Shown here piece by piece: positions 42,126 to 50,127 of a stretch of DNA of 64,000 bases. This DNA comes from Cytophagales bacterium (lineage in GTDB: Bacteria; Bacteroidota; Bacteroidia; Cytophagales; Cyclobacteriaceae). The notes under the pieces are model-generated. The model was not told the origin of the DNA and ran no database searches. It saw only the letters and a program-made list of their open reading frames with translations. Made by a program: the position numbers and the translations under genes. Within the stretch, counting starts at the first letter, position 1; every line of letters starts with the position of its first letter. Location of the stretch: assembly GCA_033344775.1 (NCBI GenBank), contig JAWPMT010000005.1, forward strand, positions 1,533,501 to 1,597,500, in the 5' to 3' direction.

Positions 42126-43535
42126 ATGAAGGTAGAACAGATATACACAGGTTGTCTGGCACAAGGCGCCTACTACATAGAAAGCAATGGAGAAGCGGCC
42201 ATCGTAGATCCATTAAGGGAATCTAAGCCCTACATAGAAAAAGCTGAAAAGGAAAACGCAAACATCAAATATATTTTTGAGACGCATTTCCACGCTGATT
42301 TTGTTTCTGGTCATGTGGATCTGGCCCAAAAGACAGATGCGAAAATCGTCTATGGCCCCAATGCAAAAACCCAATATGACATTCACGAAGCCAGAGATGG
42401 GGAAGTTTTCGAACTGGGTGAAGTGAAGATCAAAGTACTCCATACACCTGGTCACACAATGGAAAGCACCACTTTTCTGTTGATCGATGAATCAGGTAAA
42501 GAACATGCGATCTTCAGTGGCGACACATTGTTTATAGGAGATGTAGGCCGACCAGACCTTGCCCAGAAAGGTGAGCTTACGCAAAATGACTTAGCTGGTT
42601 ATTTGTATGATAGCTTAAGAAATAAGATCATGACGCTGCCTGATGAAGTGGTCGTTTATCCGGCTCATGGCGCAGGATCCGCTTGTGGCAAGAACATGAG
42701 CAAGGAAACCACCGACTTGCTGGGTAATCAGAAACGCAACAACTACGCGCTTCGTGCTGACATGACCAGAGAAGAATTCATCAAAGAAGTGACCGATGGA
42801 TTGCTTCCTCCGCCACAGTATTTTGCACAAAATGTAGCCATGAATAAATCCGGTGCCCAGGGAATAGATGAGATACTGGCTACTGGAAATGTGCCTTTAG
42901 ATATCGAGGCTTTCGAGGCAATGGCCAATCATGAAGGCGCAATGGTGTTGGACACACGTAGTGCTCAGGATTTTGCACAAGGACATATCCCCAATTCCAT
43001 TTTCATTGGAGTGGATGGAAGTTTCGCACCATGGGTAGGCGCATTGATTACCGACCTCCAACAGCCCATCGTATTCATTGCCGATGAAGGTCGTGAGGAA
43101 GAAGTGGTCACACGATTATCCAGAGTAGGATACGACAACACTTTAGGATTTTTAAAGGGAAGCTTTGAAGCCTGGAAAGCAGCGGGAAAGGAAACTGATC
43201 AGCTTTCATCCATTCCTGCCAGCGAATTTGCCACACAATTTGCAGCTGAAAAGCTACACGTGCTGGACGTAAGAAAGCCCGGGGAGTTTTCCGCTGAACA
43301 CATCGAAGATGCGCAAAGTTTCCCACTGGATTTCATCAACAAACACATGGATGAATTAGATATGGGTGCAACTTATCATATCCACTGCGCAGGAGGATAT
43401 CGATCAATGATCGCCGCGTCTATCTTAAAATCCCGTGGTTATCATCAGGTTGTCGATGTGCAAGGAGGATATCAGGCCATTACGCAAACCAATATCCCTA
43501 CCACAGATTATGTCTGTCCTTCTACACTGAAGTAG
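42126..43535 (+). CDS. persulfide dioxygenase-rhodanese fusion (MBL fold)
   Basis: This 469-residue cytoplasmic protein has an ETHE1/CstB-like metallo-beta-lactamase domain (1-245), then two rhodanese domains (about 265-360 and 375-465). Iron ligands fit ETHE1: first His of ETHFHADFVSG, His of HTPGHTMEST and Asp of FSGDTLFIGD. The usual final His of HxHxDH is replaced by Phe, which a mononuclear iron enzyme tolerates. Rhodanese 1 lacks the catalytic Cys (FIADEGREEE), so it is structural. Rhodanese 2 keeps it (HCAGGYRS). The enzyme should oxidise glutathione-type persulfide to sulfite and move sulfane sulfur. A Crp-type site precedes it and a terminator follows. Confidence 0.9.
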   Translation: MKVEQIYTGCLAQGAYYIESNGEAAIVDPLRESKPYIEKAEKENANIKYIFETHFHADFVSGHVDLAQKTDAKIVYGPNAKTQYDIHEARDGEVFELGEVKIKVLHTPGHTMESTTFLLIDESGKEHAIFSGDTLFIGDVGRPDLAQKGELTQNDLAGYLYDSLRNKIMTLPDEVVVYPAHGAGSACGKNMSKETTDLLGNQKRNNYALRADMTREEFIKEVTDGLLPPPQYFAQNVAMNKSGAQGIDEILATGNVPLDIEAFEAMANHEGAMVLDTRSAQDFAQGHIPNSIFIGVDGSFAPWVGALITDLQQPIVFIADEGREEEVVTRLSRVGYDNTLGFLKGSFEAWKAAGKETDQLSSIPASEFATQFAAEKLHVLDVRKPGEFSAEHIEDAQSFPLDFINKHMDELDMGATYHIHCAGGYRSMIAASILKSRGYHQVVDVQGGYQAITQTNIPTTDYVCPSTLK

Positions 43536-43557
43536 CAACCACATAACCAAACGAACC

Positions 43558-43585
43558 AAAAGCCGGGCCTTCAAGTCCGGCTTTT
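43558..43585 (+). terminator. terminator of persulfide dioxygenase gene (hairpin unit 1)
   Basis: Arms AAAAGCCGG and CCGGCTTTT form a 9-bp stem with a T-run built into the arm. It lies 22 bases after the stop. It is also the first of three related hairpin units. Confidence 0.85.
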
Positions 43586-44144
43586 CTTGTTTTCAAAAAC
43601 AGCAACATATCAACAGTTTACAGGGAGATTCGATCCATTCTCCTTTAATCCATCAAAGGTCAGTTAGTCCAATTCTAGTTTTGAACCTCACGTTCTTAAT
43701 GAACCCTTTCGGTCTTAAGAAAAGGCATTAAAGAGTACTTGCACAGATTGTGAAGATCAAAGCCGCATCCACGTGCAGGCATTGGGAGCTATGCCTCACA
43801 GTGGCTTTGGCTTCACACTTCAACGGTCTCCATCTCAGGAGCAAGGGAAAAACTTGGTTGGTGAGTATTTATTACTTGGTTGTGAAAAAGCCGGACCTTA
43901 GTGTCCGGCTTACTATTTTTCAAAAACATTCGGATTTCAACAGTTTTCCGTACGGAAATGTCCGTTCTCCTTTGACAACCCATTCACGGAAGCTTCATTC
44001 ACTAGCTTAGTTCCACGTTGAGAAAGGTTTAGAAAGTGGGAGCGTATCGTGCCTCCTCGTGTTAAGCACAAGTCGGGAAACTGATATTAGCGGCTCAACT
44101 CTCCTGCTTTCTTACTTAAGATTAGTGAATTTTACTACTTGGTT
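43586..44144 (+). repeat. degenerate tandem non-coding units, possible small RNAs
   Basis: After the terminator come two imperfect repeats of a block. Each contains a TCAACAGTTT stretch followed by TTCTCCTTT (43612-43650 and 43937-43972), a TGGGAGC start (43780, 44037), a T-A-C-T-T-G-G-T-T-G segment (43873, 44136) and a terminator hairpin (43889, 44145). No reading frame is conserved between the units, and each ends in a terminator, which fits short independent RNAs. Decayed duplicated genes are the alternative. Confidence 0.5.
43889..43920 (+). terminator. terminator, hairpin unit 2
   Basis: Perfect arms AGCCGGAC and GTCCGGCT with a 6-base loop, then TACTATTTTT. No gene ends nearby, so it probably ends a non-coding RNA. 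Confidence 0.75.
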
Positions 44145-44176
44145 GAAGTCAGGTCTTCAGAGGTCTGACTTCTTTT
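44145..44176 (+). terminator. terminator, hairpin unit 3
   Basis: Perfect arms GAAGTCAG and CTGACTTC with a 12-base loop, then TTTT. No coding gene ends here on the plus strand. Confidence 0.7.
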
Positions 44177-44220
44177 AATTTTAGCAATCGACTAGTAAGA
44201 TTGAAAAAGAGATTCAAAAG

Positions 44221-44246
44221 AAAAAACCAGGCCCTAATAGGCCTGG
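44221..44246 (-). terminator. distal terminator, TolC operon
   Basis: On the minus strand, arms CCAGGCC and GGCCTGG with a 6-base loop are followed by six T. With the next hairpin it forms a double terminator after the TolC gene. Confidence 0.8.
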
Positions 44247-44290
44247 CTTATTATTCACAGCAGCTTGATCTCTTCTCAAAAAAAGACTAA

Positions 44291-44316
44291 ACAAAAACAG
44301 GACCCTTGGGCCCTGT
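44291..44316 (-). terminator. proximal terminator, TolC operon
   Basis: On the minus strand, arms ACAGG-x-CCC and GGG-x-CCTGT enclose a tight loop, followed by a T-rich tail. It sits about 30 bases after the TolC stop. Confidence 0.7.
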
Positions 44317-44347
44317 CTAAGTTCTTTTTGAGTGTTGACCAATTTCT

Positions 44348-45703
44348 TTACTGATTTTGACCTCTGTAGAGATCCAAAATTCTTTTTCTCAGAACAATGC
44401 TGTATTTGGCATTCGCCAATTGCACTTCCGCTCTATTCTTATTGTTAAGGCTTTCCAGGTACGCGTAGAAGTCAGAGTTTCCAGACTGGTAACGCTTCTC
44501 CATGAAATCAAAACTTTGCTGCAAAGCGACCAGATTCTCTGATGCAGAGATGTAGGTATTTCGTGCAGCGATCAAATCCAGATAAACCGTCTGCACCGTA
44601 TTCGTTGCAGTCATTCTTGCCTGCCGGTTATTTACTTCAGCATTTGCCATTGTAAGTTTAGCCGTCTGTATGGAGTTTCTATTGCTGAATCTGGTGAAAA
44701 TCGGAATGCTCATATTGAAGCCAACGAATTGGAATTCGTTGTAGCCCATTTGCTCTATGAATGTAGCATCGGGCTCAAATGATTCCTCCCCGGTAACATC
44801 CGGATTAAATGCTCCATTTGAAGAATAACCACTTCCATACTGACCGAAAACTGAAATGGTGGGAAGTAATTGTCCCTGAGCTGCCCGGTACTGGAAGACA
44901 GAAGCTCTTTGAGATGCCTCAGCCGCTCGTACAGCGGGGTTATGATTCAGTGCATCATTCAAAATAACATTAAATGGATCGGGATCCGCAGTGAGATCAA
45001 TTTCTGAAATATCGTAGGGCTCCACTTCGTAATTTGCAGCAGTAGGATCAAGTTGCATCGCTTGCAATAATTGCAACTTGTTACTCTGATAAACATTTTC
45101 CAATGTGGCCAGATTCAGCTTTTCAGTAGCTAGCTGTGAACGAAAGTTATATACTTCCTCAAGATTTCCTACCCCAACCGATTCGCGCTTCTCAGCCCGG
45201 TCCAATTGAGCAGTCAGTAAATCTACCCGTTGCTGCGAAATCTTGATATTTTCCTTACTTAGTATAACATTCAGGTAAAAAGTCATGATGTTGGCTTCTG
45301 AGGTAAGTTTGGTATTCCTTGTGAATTCCTGAGCCGCCTCGTATTCATGCTGCCGCTGATTCCGAGTATTGAGAGTCGATAGCCCCTGGAATATGATCCA
45401 GTTGGCTTGAATACTAGGACTTGAACGCTGCGTGGTTATGTTAACTACCTGCAGTGTGTTTTGATCAAATTGATTACCTACAGAAATGTTCCAATTGATA
45501 CCTGCATTGACGGAGGGTAAAAATTGCATTACAGATTGCCATTTAACAGATCGCGCAATCAATTCATTGTTTCGAGCTCTTTCTATCTCCAACCCATTTT
45601 GAAGTGCCATATTGATGCAATCATCTAAGGTCAGCATTTTCGATTCCTGTGCGGAAGCTGCCACTGTTACAGCGAGCAGAAGACATAGTAATACTTTTCT
45701 CAT
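44348..45703 (-). CDS. TolC-family outer-membrane efflux protein
   Basis: This 451-residue protein has a signal peptide (cleaved after ASAQ) and the TolC/OEP pattern of two similar halves with long helices: MLTLDDCINMALQNGLEIERARNNELIAR at the start and ILNDALNHNPAVRAAEASQRASVFQYRAAQGQLLPTISVFGQY for the second repeat. It is the trimeric outer-membrane duct of the adaptor/ATPase system upstream. It is the last gene of the operon, 144 bases after the ATPase gene. Two terminators follow. Confidence 0.9.
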   Translation of the reverse strand: MRKVLLCLLLAVTVAASAQESKMLTLDDCINMALQNGLEIERARNNELIARSVKWQSVMQFLPSVNAGINWNISVGNQFDQNTLQVVNITTQRSSPSIQANWIIFQGLSTLNTRNQRQHEYEAAQEFTRNTKLTSEANIMTFYLNVILSKENIKISQQRVDLLTAQLDRAEKRESVGVGNLEEVYNFRSQLATEKLNLATLENVYQSNKLQLLQAMQLDPTAANYEVEPYDISEIDLTADPDPFNVILNDALNHNPAVRAAEASQRASVFQYRAAQGQLLPTISVFGQYGSGYSSNGAFNPDVTGEESFEPDATFIEQMGYNEFQFVGFNMSIPIFTRFSNRNSIQTAKLTMANAEVNNRQARMTATNTVQTVYLDLIAARNTYISASENLVALQQSFDFMEKRYQSGNSDFYAYLESLNNKNRAEVQLANAKYSIVLRKRILDLYRGQNQ

Positions 45704-45847
45704 AGCTATGATATTTTTCTAGCAGTGAGAAAGAAACCGTCCCGGAGGACAGCTTCTTACTTACTTGCCAGGTTAGAGTTTGAGTTTGCCTTTGAGTTCA
45801 GGGACATACGGAAAGCTCTGTTTCTAAACGTCCCCCAACGGATACTG

Positions 45848-46561
45848 TCAGACTAGTGCAGAATCCTTGGAATTAATGTTCTCAGATACGATTTGACCAT
45901 CGAATAAGTGGATTACCCGATGCGCATACTCGGCATCAATTGGAGAGTGCGTCACCATGATCACGGTAGTACCGTTTTCATTGAGCTCTGTAAGCAGGTT
46001 CATCACCTCCTGACCGTTCGCAGAATCAAGGTTACCCGTAGGCTCATCCGCAAGAATCAGTTTAGGTTGGGCAACTACCGCTCTTGAGATCGCTACACGC
46101 TGCTGCTGTCCACCGGATAGCTGCTGTGGGAAGTGATTTCTACGGTGCATGATCTTCATCTGCTCCATTACTTCTTCTACACGCTTTTTACGATCAGCAG
46201 AAGAGTACTTCAAATAGATCAATGGAAGCTCGATGTTTTCATAAACAGTGAGTTCGTCGATCAGGTTAAAGCTCTGGAATACGAATCCGATGTTCGCTTT
46301 TCTCAGATCTGCTCTTTTTCTCTCATTGTATTGGGAGATCTCCAATTCTCCGAAGTTGAATTCTCCTTCAGAAGGATTATCGAGCAATCCGATGATGTTA
46401 AGTAAAGTAGACTTACCACAACCTGAAGGTCCCATGATGGCGACAAATTCGCCCTTCTTTACTTCCAGGTTGACGCCAGCTAGTGCTGTGGTCTCGATCT
46501 CGTCAGTGTAGTAGAATTTCTTCAATCCTGACGTTTTGATCAGTTGACTAGAGTTTTCCAT
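45848..46561 (-). CDS. MacB/LolD-type ABC transporter ATPase
   Basis: This 237-residue ATPase has Walker [10 protein letters not shown], signature [14 protein letters not shown] and Walker [13 protein letters not shown] followed by H-loop VTHS. This sequence set marks the LolD/MacB/FtsE subfamily that serves FtsX-type permeases. No FtsX permease is present next to it, although one is needed for function; it must be elsewhere. It lies between the adaptor (44 bases upstream) and the TolC protein, so it likely drives tripartite export or lipid extraction. Confidence 0.88.
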   Translation of the reverse strand: MENSSQLIKTSGLKKFYYTDEIETTALAGVNLEVKKGEFVAIMGPSGCGKSTLLNIIGLLDNPSEGEFNFGELEISQYNERKRADLRKANIGFVFQSFNLIDELTVYENIELPLIYLKYSSADRKKRVEEVMEQMKIMHRRNHFPQQLSGGQQQRVAISRAVVAQPKLILADEPTGNLDSANGQEVMNLLTELNENGTTVIMVTHSPIDAEYAHRVIHLFDGQIVSENINSKDSALV

Positions 46562-46605
46562 TTGTATTTATTTATGTGCTGTGAAAGTTGATTTAAAAAG
46601 TTAGG

Positions 46606-47859
46606 TTATTTAAAAACAAGTCGATCTTTATCTTCATATCCTTCATATGAAGAGACAACAACTTTTTCTCCAGGTTGCAATCCTTCGAGAACTTCGTAGT
46701 ATCTGGGGTTTTGTCGACCCAATCGAATGTCTCTTTTGACCGCAAATGATTCGGTTTCATCCAGAACGAAGATCCAGTTTCCTCCGGTAGTCTGGTAGAA
46801 ACTTCCTCTAGGAATTTGGACGGCTGTGATCTTCTGGCTCAATTGCAATCTGATTTGAAGCGTTTGACCTCTACGAATTCCTTCAGGAGGAGTAGAATCG
46901 GTGAACTCCATATCTACAGCGAACAAACCGCCGTTTACTTCAGGATAGATCTTGTAAATTCTCAAGCCATAATCTTCACCTGCGAATGGGAACGATCCGG
47001 CAAGGCCTTCGTAGATCCGGCTGATGTAGTGCTCATCAATGGATGCTCGCACCCTAAATCCGTTCAGGTCATCAATCTGACCGATGTTCTGACCAGAGCC
47101 AATGGACTCCCCTACCTCGGCACTTACGGTAGAAAGACGACCAGAGATAGGTGCTTTGATGTACAGGTTGTCCAGGTTACCCTTGATCATCTCCAGGTTA
47201 TTTCTGGTTCGCTGTAAGGTATTTTCGGCCTGAGCGATCTGTAGAATTGCATTCATGGAATCGAATTTGTTAGATTCGATTTGGATCTCACGAGTTTGAG
47301 TCAATCGCTCGTATTCTCGCTTCAGGTTTAGGAATTCTTGCTCTGAAATGATTTTCTCCTCGAACAATGGCTTTCCTCTTTCATAAGCATCTTTTGCCTG
47401 ATCAATTTGAAAATCAAGCTGGGTCAATTGATTTCGAAGGTTGAATTGATTTCGCTGAAGACCTAGTTTGGTATTCTCCACATTGTTGACCAAAATAAAA
47501 CCTTGCGTTTCTTCCCGGACGAAGTTTTGCAACAAAGCATCATTGGATAATTTCAGGATCGTGTCTCCCTCATCAACCAGGATACCCCCTTCGTAGTATT
47601 TCTTTTCAACAACGCCACCCACAATCGCATCCAATCGAATGGTTTTGATCGGCAACACAGATCCGTCTACAGGAATAGTTTCCATAAACTCCCCTTCCTT
47701 GACGCCTGCGACGTTAATTTTCTCTAACTCTACTTTCAATCTAGCGCCACCGCCAGCGAACACAAAGCTGTAGGCAACGAAGGACAGGAAGAGCGCCACC
47801 CCGCCTATGGTGAGGAATCGCTTAAGTGTCCACTTCTTCTTTTTTATTTTTCTGTCCAT
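46606..47859 (-). CDS. HlyD/MacA-family periplasmic adaptor
   Basis: The start is taken at ATG 47859 (MDRKIKKKKW), which gives a short basic cytoplasmic tail and one membrane helix (LTIGGVALFLSFVAYSFVF). An ATG 52 codons upstream would add unlikely sequence. The 417-residue adaptor has a broken lipoyl/barrel-sandwich (VGGVVEKKYYEGGILVDEGDTILKL and NLYIKAPISGRLSTVSAEVGESIGSGQ), a long coiled-coil hairpin between (LGLQRNQFNLRNQLTQLD to NNLEMIKGNL), and beta-barrel plus membrane-proximal domains. It joins the ABC transporter to TolC. Confidence 0.88.
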   Translation of the reverse strand: MDRKIKKKKWTLKRFLTIGGVALFLSFVAYSFVFAGGGARLKVELEKINVAGVKEGEFMETIPVDGSVLPIKTIRLDAIVGGVVEKKYYEGGILVDEGDTILKLSNDALLQNFVREETQGFILVNNVENTKLGLQRNQFNLRNQLTQLDFQIDQAKDAYERGKPLFEEKIISEQEFLNLKREYERLTQTREIQIESNKFDSMNAILQIAQAENTLQRTRNNLEMIKGNLDNLYIKAPISGRLSTVSAEVGESIGSGQNIGQIDDLNGFRVRASIDEHYISRIYEGLAGSFPFAGEDYGLRIYKIYPEVNGGLFAVDMEFTDSTPPEGIRRGQTLQIRLQLSQKITAVQIPRGSFYQTTGGNWIFVLDETESFAVKRDIRLGRQNPRYYEVLEGLQPGEKVVVSSYEGYEDKDRLVFK

Positions 47860-48587
47860 TTGGAAAATTAGTTTCTGATTCTCGAATACCAATATGCCAA
47901 TTTGGGTGCCACTATTGCTAAGTGGCTGATTTACAGGAAAATAAAAAATAAGGTGATGAGAGGTGCATGTTGAACTTGTACGGAATGATACAAGAAAGTG
48001 TCCGGTGGCGGTCACTGAGCGGACATAAAAAAAGGTTCAGGCGGTCAACCTGAACCCAAAGGTCAAAAACTCAAAATAAAAGGACTAATAAATTCTTAAT
48101 CCACAACAACAGCTCGAAGGTAATTAATAATTACCAAATAGTTAAGTCAAATAGCGAACAAATTGTTCCGTTTGCGACTCCAACCAGGGCAATTTTTGTG
48201 GATTTTAAGACATTTCTTAGTCCCATGGTTAGAAATGATACAGGTTAAGGGGAGGAAACCCTACCACGATGTTTATTTCAATTGGTAACTTTCAAACACT
48301 CCTTCTCTTTTTCAATTTCATCGAAATTGTGTAAGAAAGATTCTTCTTTTTGCACTTGATCTCTCCATGTGTAATGAGCAAGAACCGCTGAAACAGAGAG
48401 AGTATAGTGAGAAATCTGAAAGTTATTAGCTCTGAAAAACTCAATGGTATATGGATGAAAAATATCATCAAACTAATCGTCGATAAAATTCCATTGACTA
48501 CCCAGTTCCTACACAACCTGATTTTTGTTCGCCTGAAGGCGAATTCCTCCTTTAGCTGTTCACATTGAATATATCTTCAGGAGTCTA
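47860..48587. other. divergent intergenic region with minus-strand terminator
   Basis: This 728-base region lies between the adaptor and BlaI genes. It contains a strong minus-strand terminator (48027-48057), a 17-bp palindrome GGTAATTAATAATTACC (48119-48135) and a 31-codon minus-strand open frame (48131-48226, MGLRNVLKSTKIALVGVANG onward) just upstream of that terminator. The terminator implies a short minus-strand transcript, either a small RNA or this peptide. A 74-codon frame at 48292-48516 has no convincing character. Confidence 0.45.
48027..48057 (-). terminator. terminator of an unassigned minus-strand transcript
   Basis: On the minus strand, perfect 8-bp arms GGTTCAGG and CCTGAACC with a 7-base loop are followed by TTTTTTT. 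The only gene on this strand nearby (the adaptor) starts downstream, so the terminated RNA must come from 48060-48580. Confidence 0.75.
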
Positions 48588-48630
48588 TTCTACACTTGTA
48601 GAATAGAATCATTATTCTATATTTGTAGAA
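48588..48630 (+). promoter_or_regulatory. paired BlaI operators over the start codon
   Basis: TTCTACACTTGTAGAA (48588-48603) is a perfect palindrome with TACA/TGTA cores as in BlaI/MecI sites. TTCTATATTTGTAGAA (48615-48630) is a near copy, 27 bases apart. The second copy ends at the A of the regulator ATG. This is a textbook autoregulatory layout. Confidence 0.85.
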
Positions 48631-49022
48631 TGAAGTCTACAAATGACGAAATAAAACTTTCAAGTAAAGAGCAGTATCTCATGGGGCTTATATGGCAAAA
48701 GGGCCAGGTTTACATGAAAGAACTGATGGATGCCTATCCCGACCCAAAACCAGCTCCTACCACGCTTGCCACGCTCCTGAAGCGCCTGACAGATAAAGGA
48801 GCCATCAGTTTTCAGTTGAACGGGAATTCTCGTCAATACTATCCCCTTATAGACAATCAAGACTATTCATCGTCCTACTTACAGAACATGATATCGACGT
48901 TATTTCAGGGGTCTTCGAAAAGGTTCGCCTCTTTTTTCGCCCAAAACACTGACCTATCAAAAAGTGAATTGGAAGAATTAAGAGCAATTATCGATGAACA
49001 ATTAAAAAACACCCGTCAATGA
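48630..49022 (+). CDS. blaI: BlaI/MecI/CopY-family repressor
   Basis: This 130-residue repressor has the winged-helix fold: LSSKEQYLMGLIWQKGQVYMKELMDAYPDPKPAPTTLATLLKRLTDKGAISFQ, followed by a dimerisation helix region ending in LSKSELEELRAIIDEQLKNT. Two TACA/TGTA operators overlap its promoter and start codon. It is cut or inactivated by the M56 protease in BlaR1-type systems. Its stop overlaps the M56 start as ATGA, so both are coupled. The operon probably responds to envelope stress or an antibiotic. Confidence 0.9.
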   Translation: MKSTNDEIKLSSKEQYLMGLIWQKGQVYMKELMDAYPDPKPAPTTLATLLKRLTDKGAISFQLNGNSRQYYPLIDNQDYSSSYLQNMISTLFQGSSKRFASFFAQNTDLSKSELEELRAIIDEQLKNTRQ

Positions 49023-50071
49023 TTCTCTACGTCATCAGATTTAGCATTTCACTTGCCTTGATTTACGGCTTCTATCGACTGATCCTGGAAAGAGAAAGGA
49101 CATTCGTATTCAATCGATTCTTTTTGTTGCTGGGATTATTGATCTCGTTAATTGTCCCGCTCATTTCATTATCAGGACCTGAGGAATTTAAATCCTTGCT
49201 AAGCACACCTGAGCAAAGTCTGGATCATAACCTATTGATGTGGGAATCAATTGCTGAACTTATCTATGGGCTGATCACGATATTCTTTTTAGTCAGATTT
49301 GGAATCGATACAGCCAAACTTTTACTCAGAGCAAGGAGCGGAAAACTAAAAATGATCAATGGGATCAAAATAATTTTAACTGACAAATCTCATCCTCCCT
49401 ATTCATTTCTGAACTATGTATTTATTAGTGAAGACAGTTTTCAGCACATCGAAAGTGCGCTAATCGATCACGAAATGGCACATGTAAAACAGAGGCACAC
49501 TTACGATATTTTATTGGTCGAGTTTGTGAAAGCCTTTATCTGGATCAATCCAATTGTCCGCCTGGTCAAAAATGCCATGAGATTGAACCATGAATTCCTT
49601 GCAGATCAGTCCGCTATAAAAAGAACATTAAGTATTGAAAATTATCAAAAAACACTGCTCGATTATTTGACATCAGACAATGCACCAACCATTGCCAGTG
49701 CGTTCAATTTTTCGCTCACCAAGAAACGTTTTAAAATGATGACCCAACAACCACAAAAAACCGGATATCTAAGGCAATTATTAGTTATTCCTTTGCTTCT
49801 GGTTATTATTTGGTCGTGTTCAGATAATCAAGGGGTGAGCGGAAAAGAAATGCTCAAATACTGGAGGTTTACTGCCAATATGGAAGAAGTCCTTCAAACA
49901 GGGCAAGTCAATGAAAACGATTTGAAAGAAGGCGTCATATTACTCATAGAAACCAAAAAACAATACGACGAGCTACAAGACATTTACAGCAGGATGAACA
50001 ACTCACAGAAGAAGTCTGTCTACGAATTACCTCCCTACCTGGAACCTATCGAAAACACTACCCCTGAGTAA
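49019..50071 (+). CDS. M56-family BlaR1-like metallopeptidase
   Basis: This 350-residue membrane protease has about four helices (FNRFFLLLGLLISLIVPLISL, SIAELIYGLITIFFLVRF and, at the end, LLVIPLLLVIIWSC). The zinc motif is HEMAH (residues 151-155) in IDHEMAHVKQRHTYD, and the third ligand is probably the glutamate of RLNHEFLADQSAIK. It lacks the penicillin-binding sensor of BlaR1, having only a C-terminal tail of about 85 residues. It should cleave the partner repressor after sensing an unknown signal. It lies between the repressor and an esterase. Confidence 0.85.
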   Translation: MILYVIRFSISLALIYGFYRLILERERTFVFNRFFLLLGLLISLIVPLISLSGPEEFKSLLSTPEQSLDHNLLMWESIAELIYGLITIFFLVRFGIDTAKLLLRARSGKLKMINGIKIILTDKSHPPYSFLNYVFISEDSFQHIESALIDHEMAHVKQRHTYDILLVEFVKAFIWINPIVRLVKNAMRLNHEFLADQSAIKRTLSIENYQKTLLDYLTSDNAPTIASAFNFSLTKKRFKMMTQQPQKTGYLRQLLVIPLLLVIIWSCSDNQGVSGKEMLKYWRFTANMEEVLQTGQVNENDLKEGVILLIETKKQYDELQDIYSRMNNSQKKSVYELPPYLEPIENTTPE

Positions 50072-50127
50072 GAGGAGCTAGTCAAAAATATTTTATCCAA
50101 CTCACATCACCTTTAAACCAACAGGCC

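Noticed and set aside
42126-42870. Possible inactive metallo-beta-lactamase, because HxHxDH has become HxHxDF
   Set aside because: ETHE1-type enzymes bind a single iron with the first His, a later His and an Asp, all of which are present here.
48292-48516. 74-codon minus-strand frame above the orphan terminator
   Set aside because: Looks like a random AT-rich frame; the 31-codon frame and terminator are nearer to each other but also unproven.
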